Part shown: one piece after another, positions 1 through 7,980 of the stretch
Numbering within the stretch: position 1 is the first letter of the stretch
Layout of the letters: every line of letters starts with the position of its first letter
Assembly: GCA_018672145.1 (NCBI GenBank)
Contig: JABHGH010000052.1
Span: 1-19,483 of the forward strand
Direction: 5' to 3'
Source of the DNA: Flavobacteriaceae bacterium
GTDB lineage: Bacteria > Bacteroidota > Bacteroidia > Flavobacteriales > Flavobacteriaceae
DNA: 19,483 nucleotides
The notes under the pieces: generated by a model
Database searches by the model: none
What the model saw: the letters and a program-made list of their open reading frames with translations, nothing else
Told to the model about the DNA's origin: nothing
Program-made: the position numbers and the translations under genes

Positions 1-51
1 AAACAAGAGACCGAAGAGAAAGAAAAGTATTCCTTCGACGACGACTTTTAG
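1..51 (+). CDS. nrdB: Ribonucleotide reductase small subunit NrdB, C-terminal end only
   Basis: Only the last 16 codons and the TAG stop are in the window; the gene begins outside it. The readable tail is acidic and ends in YSFDDDF. Class I NrdB proteins end in a short acidic-aromatic peptide of this kind (mouse R2 ends in a similar FTLDADF), which docks on the large subunit and is essential for holoenzyme assembly. The identification rests on this peptide and on nrdA following 74 bases downstream on the same strand, as expected for an nrdBA pair. The metal-binding and tyrosyl-radical residues lie outside the window, so the subclass cannot be judged from this piece. Confidence 0.75.
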   Translation, partial: KQETEEKEKYSFDDDF

Positions 52-125
52 GTCCTTTTTCACACGTTTAGTAGAGGAGTTGTTCCCAGCATGGGGAGTA
101 TTTTTTGTCAAAAAAACCAAGAGAG

Positions 126-2570
126 ATGTTTGTATTAAAAAGAGATGGTCGAAAAGAGCCCATCATGTTCGATAAAATCACGGCGCGCGTTCGCAAACTG
201 TGTTATGGGTTAAACGATTTGGTCGACCCAGTCAAAGTGGCCATGCGTGTCATCGAAGGATTGTATGACGGCGTGACCACATCAGAGCTCGATAATCTCG
301 CAGCCGAGACGGCGGCTACTATGACCACCACTCATCCTGATTTTGCGAAATTGGCAGCGCGTATCTCTGTGTCCAACCTTCACAAAAACACCAAAAAGTC
401 CTTTGTCGAAACGATGACGGATTTGTACACATATATCAACCCCCGCACCGGCAAAAAAGCACCTCTGCTCGCCGACGATGTCTATAAAATCATCAAAGAC
501 AACGCCGAACTACTCGACTCTACGATCATATACAACCGTGATTTTGGCTATGACTACTTTGGGTTTAAAACATTAGAACGCTCTTATCTTCTAAAACTCA
601 ATGGCGAAATCGCCGAACGCCCACAGCATATGCTGATGAGAGTGTCTGTCGGGATCCACATGGACGACCTTGACGCTGCCATTGAGACCTACCACTTGAT
701 GTCTAAAAAATATTTTACACACGCTACACCAACCTTATTTAATTCCGGGACACCAAAACCGCAAATGTCATCGTGCTTCTTGCTAACCATGAAAGACGAT
801 AGCATCGACGGTATTTATGACACCCTCAAACAAACGGCAAAAATCTCTCAGTCTGCCGGAGGAATTGGCTTGTCTATTCATAATGTTCGTGCAACGGGAT
901 CATACATTGCTGGCACTAACGGAACATCTAACGGGATTGTGCCTATGTTGCGTGTGTATAACGATACCGCACGTTATGTCGATCAAGGGGGTGGAAAACG
1001 AAAAGGATCGTTTGCGATCTATGTTGAACCATGGCATGCCGACATCTTCGATTTCCTTAACCTCAAGAAGAACCACGGTAAAGAAGAAATGCGTGCGCGT
1101 GATTTGTTCTATGCCATGTGGATTCCAGATCTATTCATGAAACGAGTTGAAGAGAATTCGACTTGGACACTCATGTGTCCCAACGAATGTCCTGGACTGT
1201 ATGATACTCACGGAGATGATTTTGAGAAAAAATATCTTGACTACGAAAAGAATAACAAAGGTCGTAAAACGATAAAAGCACGTGAACTGTGGGAGAAAAT
1301 TCTCGAATCACAAATTGAGACCGGAACGCCTTATATGCTGTATAAAGACGCGGCGAACCGCAAGTCGAATCAGCAAAATTTAGGAACAATTCGTTCGTCC
1401 AACTTGTGTACGGAAATTCTAGAATATACTTCACCAGACGAAGTAGCGGTTTGTAACTTGGCGTCCATTGCTTTGCCAATGGTTGTGAAAGACGGCAGCT
1501 TTGACCACCAAGAGCTTTACGATGTAACCATACGTGCGACCAAAAACCTCAACAAGGTGATTGACCGCAACTACTATCCAGTCAAGGAAGCAGAGAACAG
1601 TAATTTTAGACATCGCCCCATTGGACTGGGCGTGCAAGGACTAGCGGACACCTTTATCAAACTCCGTATGCCGTTTACTTCTGATGAGGCTAAAACCCTT
1701 AATCAAGAGATTTTTGAAACGCTATATTTTGCGGCATTGACTGCCTCTAAAGAGATGGCTAAGGTCGAAGGACCCTATGAAAGCTACAAAGGGTCTCCAA
1801 TTTCAAAAGGCGATTTTCAACACAACCTTTGGGGCATTAAAGATGAAGAACTCAGCGGCCGTTGGGATTGGACTGCCCTTCGAAAAGAAGTCAAAAAGCA
1901 TGGGGTGCGGAATTCACTCTTGGTTGCACCAATGCCCACAGCATCGACCTCCCAAATTCTAGGGAACAACGAATGTTTTGAACCATATACTTCCAACATC
2001 TACACGCGACGTGTTCTTTCAGGAGAGTTTATTGTGGTGAACAAACACCTTTTGGAAGACCTTGTCAATCTTGGCCTTTGGGATGAGGACCTCAAACAAG
2101 AATTGATGCGTGCCAACGGTTCGATACAAAATATCGATAACATCCCCGATGACATCAAAGAGCTGTATCAAACTGCTTGGGAATTGAGCATGAAAGACAT
2201 TATCGATATGTCACGTCAGCGTGGCTACTTTATCGACCAGTCGCAGTCACTCAACCTGTTTATGGAAGGCGCAACGATGGCCAAACTGACTTCCATGCAC
2301 TTCTATGGTTGGAAGTCGGGTCTGAAAACAGGGATGTACTATCTGCGTACGAAGTCGGCTGTGGATGCGATTAAGTTTACCCTTGACAAGAAAAAGAAAG
2401 AAAAAACGCCTGAAGCTGCGACCAAAACCGTAGCAGCTCCGACTGCGGCAGCTGCAACGGCATCAGCAAAGCCCGCCGCTGTTGAGCCACTAACACCCGG
2501 TGAACTCAAAGAGATGCTTGCAAAGTCAAGAGAAAACGAGGACGACGATTGCCTTATGTGTGGATCCTGA
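126..2570 (+). CDS. nrdA: Class I ribonucleoside-diphosphate reductase, alpha (large, catalytic) subunit
   Basis: NrdA reduces ribonucleoside diphosphates to deoxyribonucleotides with the NrdB radical subunit. Numbered from the TTG at 105 (subtract 7 for the ATG start chosen here), residues 8-100 form an N-terminal ATP-cone, the allosteric activity domain. The catalytic barrel carries the redox pair C224 (MSSCFLL) and C450 (AVCNLAS), the radical cysteine in N433-L-C435-T-E437, and a GMYYLRT segment with the radical-transfer tyrosines. An Ala/Pro-rich flexible tail ends in C816-x-x-C819, the pair that reduces the active site. All key residues are present. I prefer ATG 126 because flavobacterial homologues, as I recall them, begin at the matching Met-(F/Y)-V-x-K-R-D-G. 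TTG 105, preceded by GGGGAG, is an alternative adding 7 residues. Probably co-transcribed with nrdB. Confidence 0.96.
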   Translation: MFVLKRDGRKEPIMFDKITARVRKLCYGLNDLVDPVKVAMRVIEGLYDGVTTSELDNLAAETAATMTTTHPDFAKLAARISVSNLHKNTKKSFVETMTDLYTYINPRTGKKAPLLADDVYKIIKDNAELLDSTIIYNRDFGYDYFGFKTLERSYLLKLNGEIAERPQHMLMRVSVGIHMDDLDAAIETYHLMSKKYFTHATPTLFNSGTPKPQMSSCFLLTMKDDSIDGIYDTLKQTAKISQSAGGIGLSIHNVRATGSYIAGTNGTSNGIVPMLRVYNDTARYVDQGGGKRKGSFAIYVEPWHADIFDFLNLKKNHGKEEMRARDLFYAMWIPDLFMKRVEENSTWTLMCPNECPGLYDTHGDDFEKKYLDYEKNNKGRKTIKARELWEKILESQIETGTPYMLYKDAANRKSNQQNLGTIRSSNLCTEILEYTSPDEVAVCNLASIALPMVVKDGSFDHQELYDVTIRATKNLNKVIDRNYYPVKEAENSNFRHRPIGLGVQGLADTFIKLRMPFTSDEAKTLNQEIFETLYFAALTASKEMAKVEGPYESYKGSPISKGDFQHNLWGIKDEELSGRWDWTALRKEVKKHGVRNSLLVAPMPTASTSQILGNNECFEPYTSNIYTRRVLSGEFIVVNKHLLEDLVNLGLWDEDLKQELMRANGSIQNIDNIPDDIKELYQTAWELSMKDIIDMSRQRGYFIDQSQSLNLFMEGATMAKLTSMHFYGWKSGLKTGMYYLRTKSAVDAIKFTLDKKKKEKTPEAATKTVAAPTAAAATASAKPAAVEPLTPGELKEMLAKSRENEDDDCLMCGS

Positions 2571-2600
2571 TTCAAGGGATTCCTGAGCATATTTATATCG

Positions 2601-2627
2601 AAAAAAAGCTTGGATGTGACTACATCC
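2601..2627 (-). terminator. Probable intrinsic terminator of the carboxyltransferase gene
   Basis: Read on the minus strand, a 6-bp stem (GGATGT / ACATCC, loop AGTC) is followed after four bases by a run of seven T. The gene's TAG stop (2620-2622) lies within the hairpin. nrdA converges from the other side and stops at 2570, so this also separates the two transcripts. The stem is short and offset from the T run. Confidence 0.45.
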
Positions 2628-4227
2628 TGAACACGCCGAAATGATCTGATCCCTCTATCGGGGATTGATAGACAGTGGCAAGTGCGACCCCTATATGTTT
2701 TCTGGTGTCTCGTGGATCAATGACACCATCATCCCATAACTCCGAAGTCGCATGCCAAACACTGGCTTTGAGTTCTGCGTCTTTTTTGATCGCTTCCTTT
2801 TCCTGTTTGAGTTGTTTTTCGTCAACCTCTTTATTCATTGATGCTGCAGATTGCCGTTTGATGATTTCCATCACTCCGGAGAGTTGCTCTGCACCCATTA
2901 CGCCAGCTTTAGCGTTGGGATAGGCAAACAAGAAGCGTGGCGAAAACGAACGGCCACACATGGCGTAGTTGCCCGCACCATACGAGTTACCAATCAGCAA
3001 ACTAATATGCGGAACCGTACTCCCCGCGACAGCATGAATCATTTGCGATCCACTGTTAATCATTCCATTTTGCTCATAGGATTTTCCAACCATAAATCCA
3101 GTGGTGTTATGGATAAACAATAAAGGAAGATTGGACTTGTTAGCGAGTTGGATAAACTGCGTCGCTTTTTGTGCAGACTCGGCAAAAATCACCCCATTGC
3201 TTGCGATAATTCCCACGGGATAGCCCTCGATTTTCGCCCAGCAACACACCATGGTGATCCCGTAGTTTTCTTTGAATTCGGTAAACTCCGATCCATCAAC
3301 AATTCGTGTGATGACTTCACGCACATCGACAGGTTTTTTCAGGTTTGCAGGAACAATACCCAGCAACTCCTCTGCTTTGTAGCGTGGCGGCATGATGGGC
3401 TTGGGCGGCTCAAAATGCGGACGGGCAGGTTTTAACGTTTTGATTACGTTTCGCGCGATATTGATGGCATCCATTTCGTCATCGGCTAGAAAATCTGCCA
3501 CTCCTGAAATGCGACTGTGCATCGCCGCACCGCCAAGTTCTTCCGCGTTAGTCTCTTCATTGGTTGCCATTTTAACAAGCGGGGGTCCAGCTAAAAACAC
3601 CTTAGCAGTGTCTTTCTGCATGATGGTATAGTCCGACATGCCGGGCACATAGGCACCGCCGGCTGTGGCATTACCAAAGACCACAGATATGGTAGGGATG
3701 CCTTGCTTTGAGCGCAGCGACATTTGGCGAAAGGTCGCTCCGTAATTGTTAAATACACGGTCTTGATCGGGCAGATTTGCTCCGCCACTTTCGACCAAGT
3801 TGATCGTTGGAATTTTATTTTCCATTGCGATATCTCCTAGACGCTTAATCTTTAGACTCGTGGCATAGTCTACTGCACCAGCCTTGCGGGCACTCAGGTT
3901 TGCATTGACAATGCAGAGTCGTTTATTCACATATCCAATGCTCGCCACTGTTGTACCGCCAGGGCCAAAGCCGCCTTGGTGTAGCATACCAGCTAAGGGC
4001 ATGAGTTCGATAAACGGACTGTCTTTATCAAGAAGAAGTTGGATACGTTCTCTAGCGAGGAATTTTTTGCGTTTTCGCGCTCGTTCAATGGAGGCGTCAC
4101 TCCCTTCTTTTTTGGCAACAGCCAAGTGGGTATGGAGCTGATCGACTAGCACCTGCATCTCTTCCTTGTTGCGGAGGAAGCGATCACCTTTGGTATTGAC
4201 TTTAGAGCGAAAGTTCTGCATGGGCAT
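2620..4227 (-). CDS. Acyl-CoA carboxylase, carboxyltransferase (beta) subunit, methylcrotonyl/geranyl-CoA type
   Basis: This subunit transfers the carboxyl group from carboxybiotin to an acyl-CoA in the cytoplasm. It has two crotonase-fold halves. The first (about residues 60-265) has ESGGANLPDQ near 146-155 and the CoA-binding turn TAGGAYVPGMSDY near 188-200. The second (about 290-535) has HNTTGFMVG near 373-381 and GNSYGAGNYAMCGR near 413-426, the second oxyanion-hole loop. The HNTTGFMVGxxYE and YGAGNYxMCGR patterns resemble methylcrotonyl-CoA and geranyl-CoA carboxylase beta subunits more than propionyl-CoA carboxylase beta. At 535 residues it is normal length for that group. The exact substrate cannot be fixed by reading. 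No biotin-carboxylase/biotin-carrier subunit is adjacent, so its partner must be encoded elsewhere. Start is ATG 4227 or an in-frame ATG two codons later; upstream lies a TAnnTTTG element. It appears monocistronic. Confidence 0.9.
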   Translation of the reverse strand: MPMQNFRSKVNTKGDRFLRNKEEMQVLVDQLHTHLAVAKKEGSDASIERARKRKKFLARERIQLLLDKDSPFIELMPLAGMLHQGGFGPGGTTVASIGYVNKRLCIVNANLSARKAGAVDYATSLKIKRLGDIAMENKIPTINLVESGGANLPDQDRVFNNYGATFRQMSLRSKQGIPTISVVFGNATAGGAYVPGMSDYTIMQKDTAKVFLAGPPLVKMATNEETNAEELGGAAMHSRISGVADFLADDEMDAINIARNVIKTLKPARPHFEPPKPIMPPRYKAEELLGIVPANLKKPVDVREVITRIVDGSEFTEFKENYGITMVCCWAKIEGYPVGIIASNGVIFAESAQKATQFIQLANKSNLPLLFIHNTTGFMVGKSYEQNGMINSGSQMIHAVAGSTVPHISLLIGNSYGAGNYAMCGRSFSPRFLFAYPNAKAGVMGAEQLSGVMEIIKRQSAASMNKEVDEKQLKQEKEAIKKDAELKASVWHATSELWDDGVIDPRDTRKHIGVALATVYQSPIEGSDHFGVFRM

Positions 4228-4265
4228 AAATCGTTTTCAACGACCATTGTAAAAACGGTCCAAGG

Positions 4266-4273
4266 CAAAGGTA
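4266..4273 (-). promoter_or_regulatory. Bacteroidota -7 element for the carboxyltransferase gene
   Basis: The minus strand reads TACCTTTG, a full match to the Bacteroidota sigma-A -7 consensus TAnnTTTG. It lies about 40 bases before the start codon. The nearest TTG that could serve as the -33 element is 27 bases further upstream, wider than the usual 17-23, so only the -7 half is convincing. Confidence 0.45.
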
Positions 4274-4301
4274 TGAATTATGATGATTAGTTGATGATCA
4301 C

Positions 4302-4330
4302 AAAAAAGAGGCCCAAAAGCCCCTTTTTTT
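4302..4330 (-). terminator. Intrinsic terminator downstream of the PiT gene
   Basis: On the minus strand, just after the PiT stop at 4358, an imperfect stem (A/T-rich outer arms plus GGC/GCC, one mismatch, loop of about 6 bases) runs into TCTTTTTT. It lies between the PiT stop and the promoter of the next gene on the same strand, which is where an operon end is expected. Confidence 0.6.
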
Positions 4331-4357
4331 AAAATCAATAATAATTGTGTTTTAGCT

Positions 4358-6598
4358 CTATTTGGAACTGTTAAAATATTCTTCACTTACGTTAAAAATA
4401 GACTTAACCAAATCCTTAGACTCTAACAACAAGTTAAAGTAAAGGGCCGTGTTTTTAGGTGAAGATTCTTCGGTTCGTGTGCGCGTGATCTGAAGGTTAA
4501 TTTTTTCAGAAATCATTGACAACAATTCATCTTTTTCGGCAACATACCCACCTAAATTTTTATAGTTTTCATCCGAAAATGCAGCTTGAATATTGGAAAG
4601 TACCGACACAATCGACTCCTGAATTTCTGTCAAATCTTTGATCTGATTGTACTTCAAGGGCTTGTGGTGATTCTCTACGTGCTTAAAGGATTTTTTAGCC
4701 ATATAATCGAGTGACTGGGTAATATCGGTCAAATAAGCGAGAATGCTGATGTAAAATGAACTACCGTTGACACTGGTATCATCAAGATTTTTGATAAAAT
4801 AAAACAGATGGTTTCTCAATCCATCAATTTCATTTTCAAGTTTATTGATTTTCTTTTTACACTTTTTAAGACGATCCGATTCGTGCTTGGCTAGTCCATT
4901 GATAACCGACGAATAAATCTTAGCGGTACGGGTCATCACTTCAGAGACGTTGTCTGAACTCTCTTTAATGATCCCTTGAACGGTTTTGCTTTCCGACTTT
5001 TTCAGTCCAGTTGGAAAACGTCTTTCAAGCGAACGTTTTTTGTACAACAAATAATTGCGGATGAGCATAGCCCCAGACAAGAGTAAAAGAATAGCAACGG
5101 CAACCCCTTTACCGATAAATAGGATATAGGTTATAAAGCCAGCAAAAAGGAAAGCGACGATTGCAGTCGAGAACCATCCACCAACCACATTGATTACCCC
5201 AGCAACACGGTACACTGCCGATTCTCTACCCCATGCGCGGTCGGCAAGGGAAGTACCCATGGCAACCATAAAAGTCACATAGGTAGTAGAAAGCGGGAGC
5301 TTCATTGAAGTGGCAATCGCAATGAGAACCCCTGCCACAGTGAGGTTGATCGAAGCTCGAATCAAATCAAACGCAGGAAGCTCTTTGGCTTTGCTTTCAG
5401 AAAGGTTTACCAAAGGAAACTTAAAGCTTTTTTGAATGCGCTCATTAACACCTTTTGGAAGAAGGGTTTGAACAGAAGACGAAAGACTACTCGAAACTTT
5501 TACAATAAACTTAGACAATACATTGGGTTTAAACTTTTCATCTCCATCAGATTGTCTCGACAGTCCAATTTCGGTTTCTGTAACCAATTTTGCTTTTTGG
5601 GAAAACCACAAAGTCAATACCATAATCAATCCTGAAATGATAAGCAATAGCGGTTCGGCAGGAACTTTCTTAGACAAGACTTCCATCGAAAATTCATTGG
5701 CGGGAATACCCGAAGCAGACCAGGCCTCAAAAGAGTGATAAGCCGCCATGGGAACTCCGATAAAATTGACAAGATCGTTGCCAGCAAAGGCAAGTGCCAA
5801 ACCAAAAGTACCTACCCCAATCACAAGAATCAATACATTTTTCTTAAGAACACGATCGATAAAAAAGGTGACAATGGTCCAAAAGGCGAGCATTGAAAGC
5901 ACCACCAAAAAGAAATTGCTTTTGAGAACACTTGAAATTTCGCTGTAGTAAGGGGTGCCCTTAAGACCTTTGAAAAAGATAAAATATCCTATTGCAGTCA
6001 AACAAATCGAGGCGAATAGAAAACCAATGTACTTTATTTTCTTTTCGTATTGGAATGTGAAAATCACACGTGAAATCCACTGTATGATGGTTCCTGCGGT
6101 AAAGGCGATGACCACCGACAGCAGGATTCCCGATATAATTTGTAACGCTTTTTCTGTGTTGATATATTGTGCCAAGTCTGCAACCGTTTGGGTGTCATCC
6201 ATTCCAATCTTGATCAATGACATCATCATTGCGGCCCCCAATAAGTTAAATACAATAGAGACTGTTGTAGAGGTTGGCAGGCCAAGGGTGTTAAAAAAGT
6301 CCAACAAAAGAATGTCCCCGATCATCACGGCCAGGAAAATAAACATGATTTCATCGAAATAAAATTCCCCTGGATTAAAGATGCCTTTTCGTGCAACTTC
6401 CATCATACCACTTGAAAAAACAGCACCAACAAAAATTCCAAGACTGGCAATAATCAAAATCTTTCTAATGGGAATCGCTTTTGAACCAATCGCGGAGTTC
6501 AAAAAATTTACTGCATCATTGCTCACCCCGACAATCAAGTCAATAAAGGCGAGGGCAACCAATGCATATAAGATCAAACTAAACATGGAGTCTAACAT
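4358..6598 (-). CDS. PiT-family inorganic phosphate transporter with C-terminal PhoU-like domain
   Basis: An inner-membrane permease of the PiT family, which carries phosphate (usually as a metal-phosphate complex) with H+ or Na+. Both inverted PiT repeats are visible: SNDAVNFLN at 26-34 with GLPTSTT at 106-112, and GNDLVNFIG at 273-281 with LPLSTTYVT at 434-442. About ten or more hydrophobic segments span residues 1-515, with a polar cytoplasmic loop near 340-410. Residues about 535-746 are hydrophilic and helical, including a Lys/Glu-rich coiled coil near 575-600, and resemble PhoU/DUF47 regulators that are usually separate proteins. At 746 residues it is much longer than a bare PiT permease (about 330-500), which the fusion explains. 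It starts 47 bases after the end of the porin frame on the same strand, so the two probably form one phosphate-uptake operon. The specific ligand is inferred from the family. Confidence 0.93.
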   Translation of the reverse strand: MLDSMFSLILYALVALAFIDLIVGVSNDAVNFLNSAIGSKAIPIRKILIIASLGIFVGAVFSSGMMEVARKGIFNPGEFYFDEIMFIFLAVMIGDILLLDFFNTLGLPTSTTVSIVFNLLGAAMMMSLIKIGMDDTQTVADLAQYINTEKALQIISGILLSVVIAFTAGTIIQWISRVIFTFQYEKKIKYIGFLFASICLTAIGYFIFFKGLKGTPYYSEISSVLKSNFFLVVLSMLAFWTIVTFFIDRVLKKNVLILVIGVGTFGLALAFAGNDLVNFIGVPMAAYHSFEAWSASGIPANEFSMEVLSKKVPAEPLLLIISGLIMVLTLWFSQKAKLVTETEIGLSRQSDGDEKFKPNVLSKFIVKVSSSLSSSVQTLLPKGVNERIQKSFKFPLVNLSESKAKELPAFDLIRASINLTVAGVLIAIATSMKLPLSTTYVTFMVAMGTSLADRAWGRESAVYRVAGVINVVGGWFSTAIVAFLFAGFITYILFIGKGVAVAILLLLSGAMLIRNYLLYKKRSLERRFPTGLKKSESKTVQGIIKESSDNVSEVMTRTAKIYSSVINGLAKHESDRLKKCKKKINKLENEIDGLRNHLFYFIKNLDDTSVNGSSFYISILAYLTDITQSLDYMAKKSFKHVENHHKPLKYNQIKDLTEIQESIVSVLSNIQAAFSDENYKNLGGYVAEKDELLSMISEKINLQITRTRTEESSPKNTALYFNLLLESKDLVKSIFNVSEEYFNSSK

Positions 6599-6645
6599 AA
6601 TGTAACTTTTAAATATACGTTTATTATTGTTTAATTAATGGTTTT

Positions 6646-7854
6646 TTAAAAATGAAATTCAAATCCTGTGCGCAACATCACCTCTTCGTCTTGGTCATCT
6701 AACACAGATTTGGTGAGGTCAGCTTGCACTTTGAGCTTGTGTCCAACGATATACTTGGAAACCCCCAAAGTGTATTGTTTTGGACTGGCTTTCCCAACCA
6801 CGTTGTCATAGCTAATCGACGAAAAGCGTCCAGCAACCTCAACATTGTTGTTAAAAAGGTATCCAATTTGTGCATTAATTGCCTGCCCAGTGTTTACAAT
6901 GTCACCTGTTGCCATGCCATCGGCTTGTGTGACAATGGGACTTTCGGCACTTCGTTCTGCAATTTCAGACAACACAGACCACCCACGGTATTTAAATACC
7001 AAGTCAACAAAGGCTGTGGTGATGTCGGTTTGATAAAAACCAGTGGGGATGGTCATATAAGATCCCGATCCAGAGCGAGTTTTGACTGCATCATTATTCA
7101 AATTATAGGTGTACCCTAACATCAACTTTGGGTTTGACTCTCGTTGCAAATCAGATTCAAAATAGTCTCCCTTTTTTGTGAACTCACCAAAAGGGAGCAA
7201 CTCAAAACGAGCGGTGTATTGTAAACCTCCTAGGTTTCCAGTGGTTATATTCCTACCTTCTCCTTGTGAGAGGGCAAATTTTTATTTGGTCACAATAGTT
7301 GAGCCCCAAGTACTCTTGTGGCGCAACTGTATGCCAGTATCGCGATCTAAATTGAACTTGCTATTCAAAATCGAACGATCTATAAATTGCAAGCTCGACG
7401 AGGATACCACCCGCTCAACATTGCCAGGCAGTTTTGTCTGTCCTGCCCACAACGACCAGTTGGGAGCAAAATTCCACATGATTACCGCATCAAGAAGTTG
7501 CCGTGGTGCATTGTTGGTAAAACTATTGGCACCTCCCAAGTCTTTGTTCGACAAACCAATTTCCACTTTGTACTTCAACTTTGGAGAATAGGCCCAACCG
7601 CTGAATTTGAGTCGTGCACGACGCACCAAGAACGAATGTTTGGCATCCCCATATTCGCTGCCATCATGTGACCAAACCGTATTAAACCGCGATTGGAAAC
7701 GAGGCGCAAATTTGACGCTAAAGGTGTTGTCTTTTGCTACATAATTTAATAAGCCCTTACCAAAAGAGATTTCATTCACCCCCTGTTGGGCGTTGAGCAA
7801 CGAAAAAGCACCTGTGAGCATCATGCCTATAAGGAAAAGCGATATTTTATTCAT
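6646..7854 (-). pseudogene. Phosphate-selective porin O/P family protein, interrupted by an in-frame TAA
   Basis: Reading from ATG 7854 gives a Sec signal peptide (MNKISLFLIGMM..., likely cleaved after LLNA near residue 22) and then strand-forming aromatic/polar repeats typical of an outer-membrane beta-barrel of the OprP/OprO-like family. After codon 190 the frame meets TAA at 7282-7284. The same frame then continues for 211 more residues to its natural end, with KFALSQGEGRN directly after the stop and a terminal aromatic residue (FEFHF), the usual BAM recognition signature. Total is 401 residues plus the stop, a normal porin length. Because the frame is unchanged, this is a nonsense codon and not a frameshift. 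A restart at ATG 7200 would lack a signal peptide. It lies immediately upstream of the PiT gene and would supply phosphate to it. Sequencing error or readthrough are the alternatives. Confidence 0.85.
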
Positions 7855-7883
7855 TTTTTAAATTTTGTGCTAATGTCAAATTC

Positions 7884-7902
7884 TTATGTTAACTTTATGT
7901 TA
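7884..7902 (-). promoter_or_regulatory. Pho-box-like direct repeat upstream of the porin-PiT operon
   Basis: Two perfect 8-base repeats, TTATGTTA at 7884-7891 and 7895-7902, have an exact 11-base period. On the minus strand each contains the core TAACA, and ATAACA-N5-TTAACA resembles the TTAACA-N5-TTAACA arrangement bound by the response regulator PhoP/PhoB in other phyla. It lies 30-48 bases before the porin start codon. I cannot say from memory that flavobacterial PhoB uses this exact sequence. Confidence 0.4.
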
Positions 7903-7912
7903 TCGAATTACT

Positions 7913-7941
7913 AAGCTTTTTTTAATTTTTTTAAAAAGCTT
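7913..7941. repeat. A/T-rich inverted repeat between divergent porin and dgt genes
   Basis: Perfect 9-base arms AAGCTTTTT (7913-7921) and AAAAAGCTT (7933-7941) flank an 11-base T-rich spacer. The repeat sits in the 126-base divergent intergenic region, 39 bases before the dgt start. It could form a hairpin or cruciform or act as a protein-binding site; the low complexity of the arms limits confidence in any function. Confidence 0.5.
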
Positions 7942-7980
7942 GAACTTTGTTCATCAAACATCAATAAACAGCAGATTTAA

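Noticed and set aside
2390..2500. Ala/Pro/Lys-rich stretch near the end of nrdA as a repeat or inserted element
   Set aside because: NrdA proteins have a variable flexible tail before the terminal Cys pair, and the frame is intact through it.
7201..7281. A frameshift or two separate genes in the porin region
   Set aside because: The two open stretches are in the same frame, the bases between them translate to porin-like residues, and only one TAA lies between them, so a nonsense codon explains everything.
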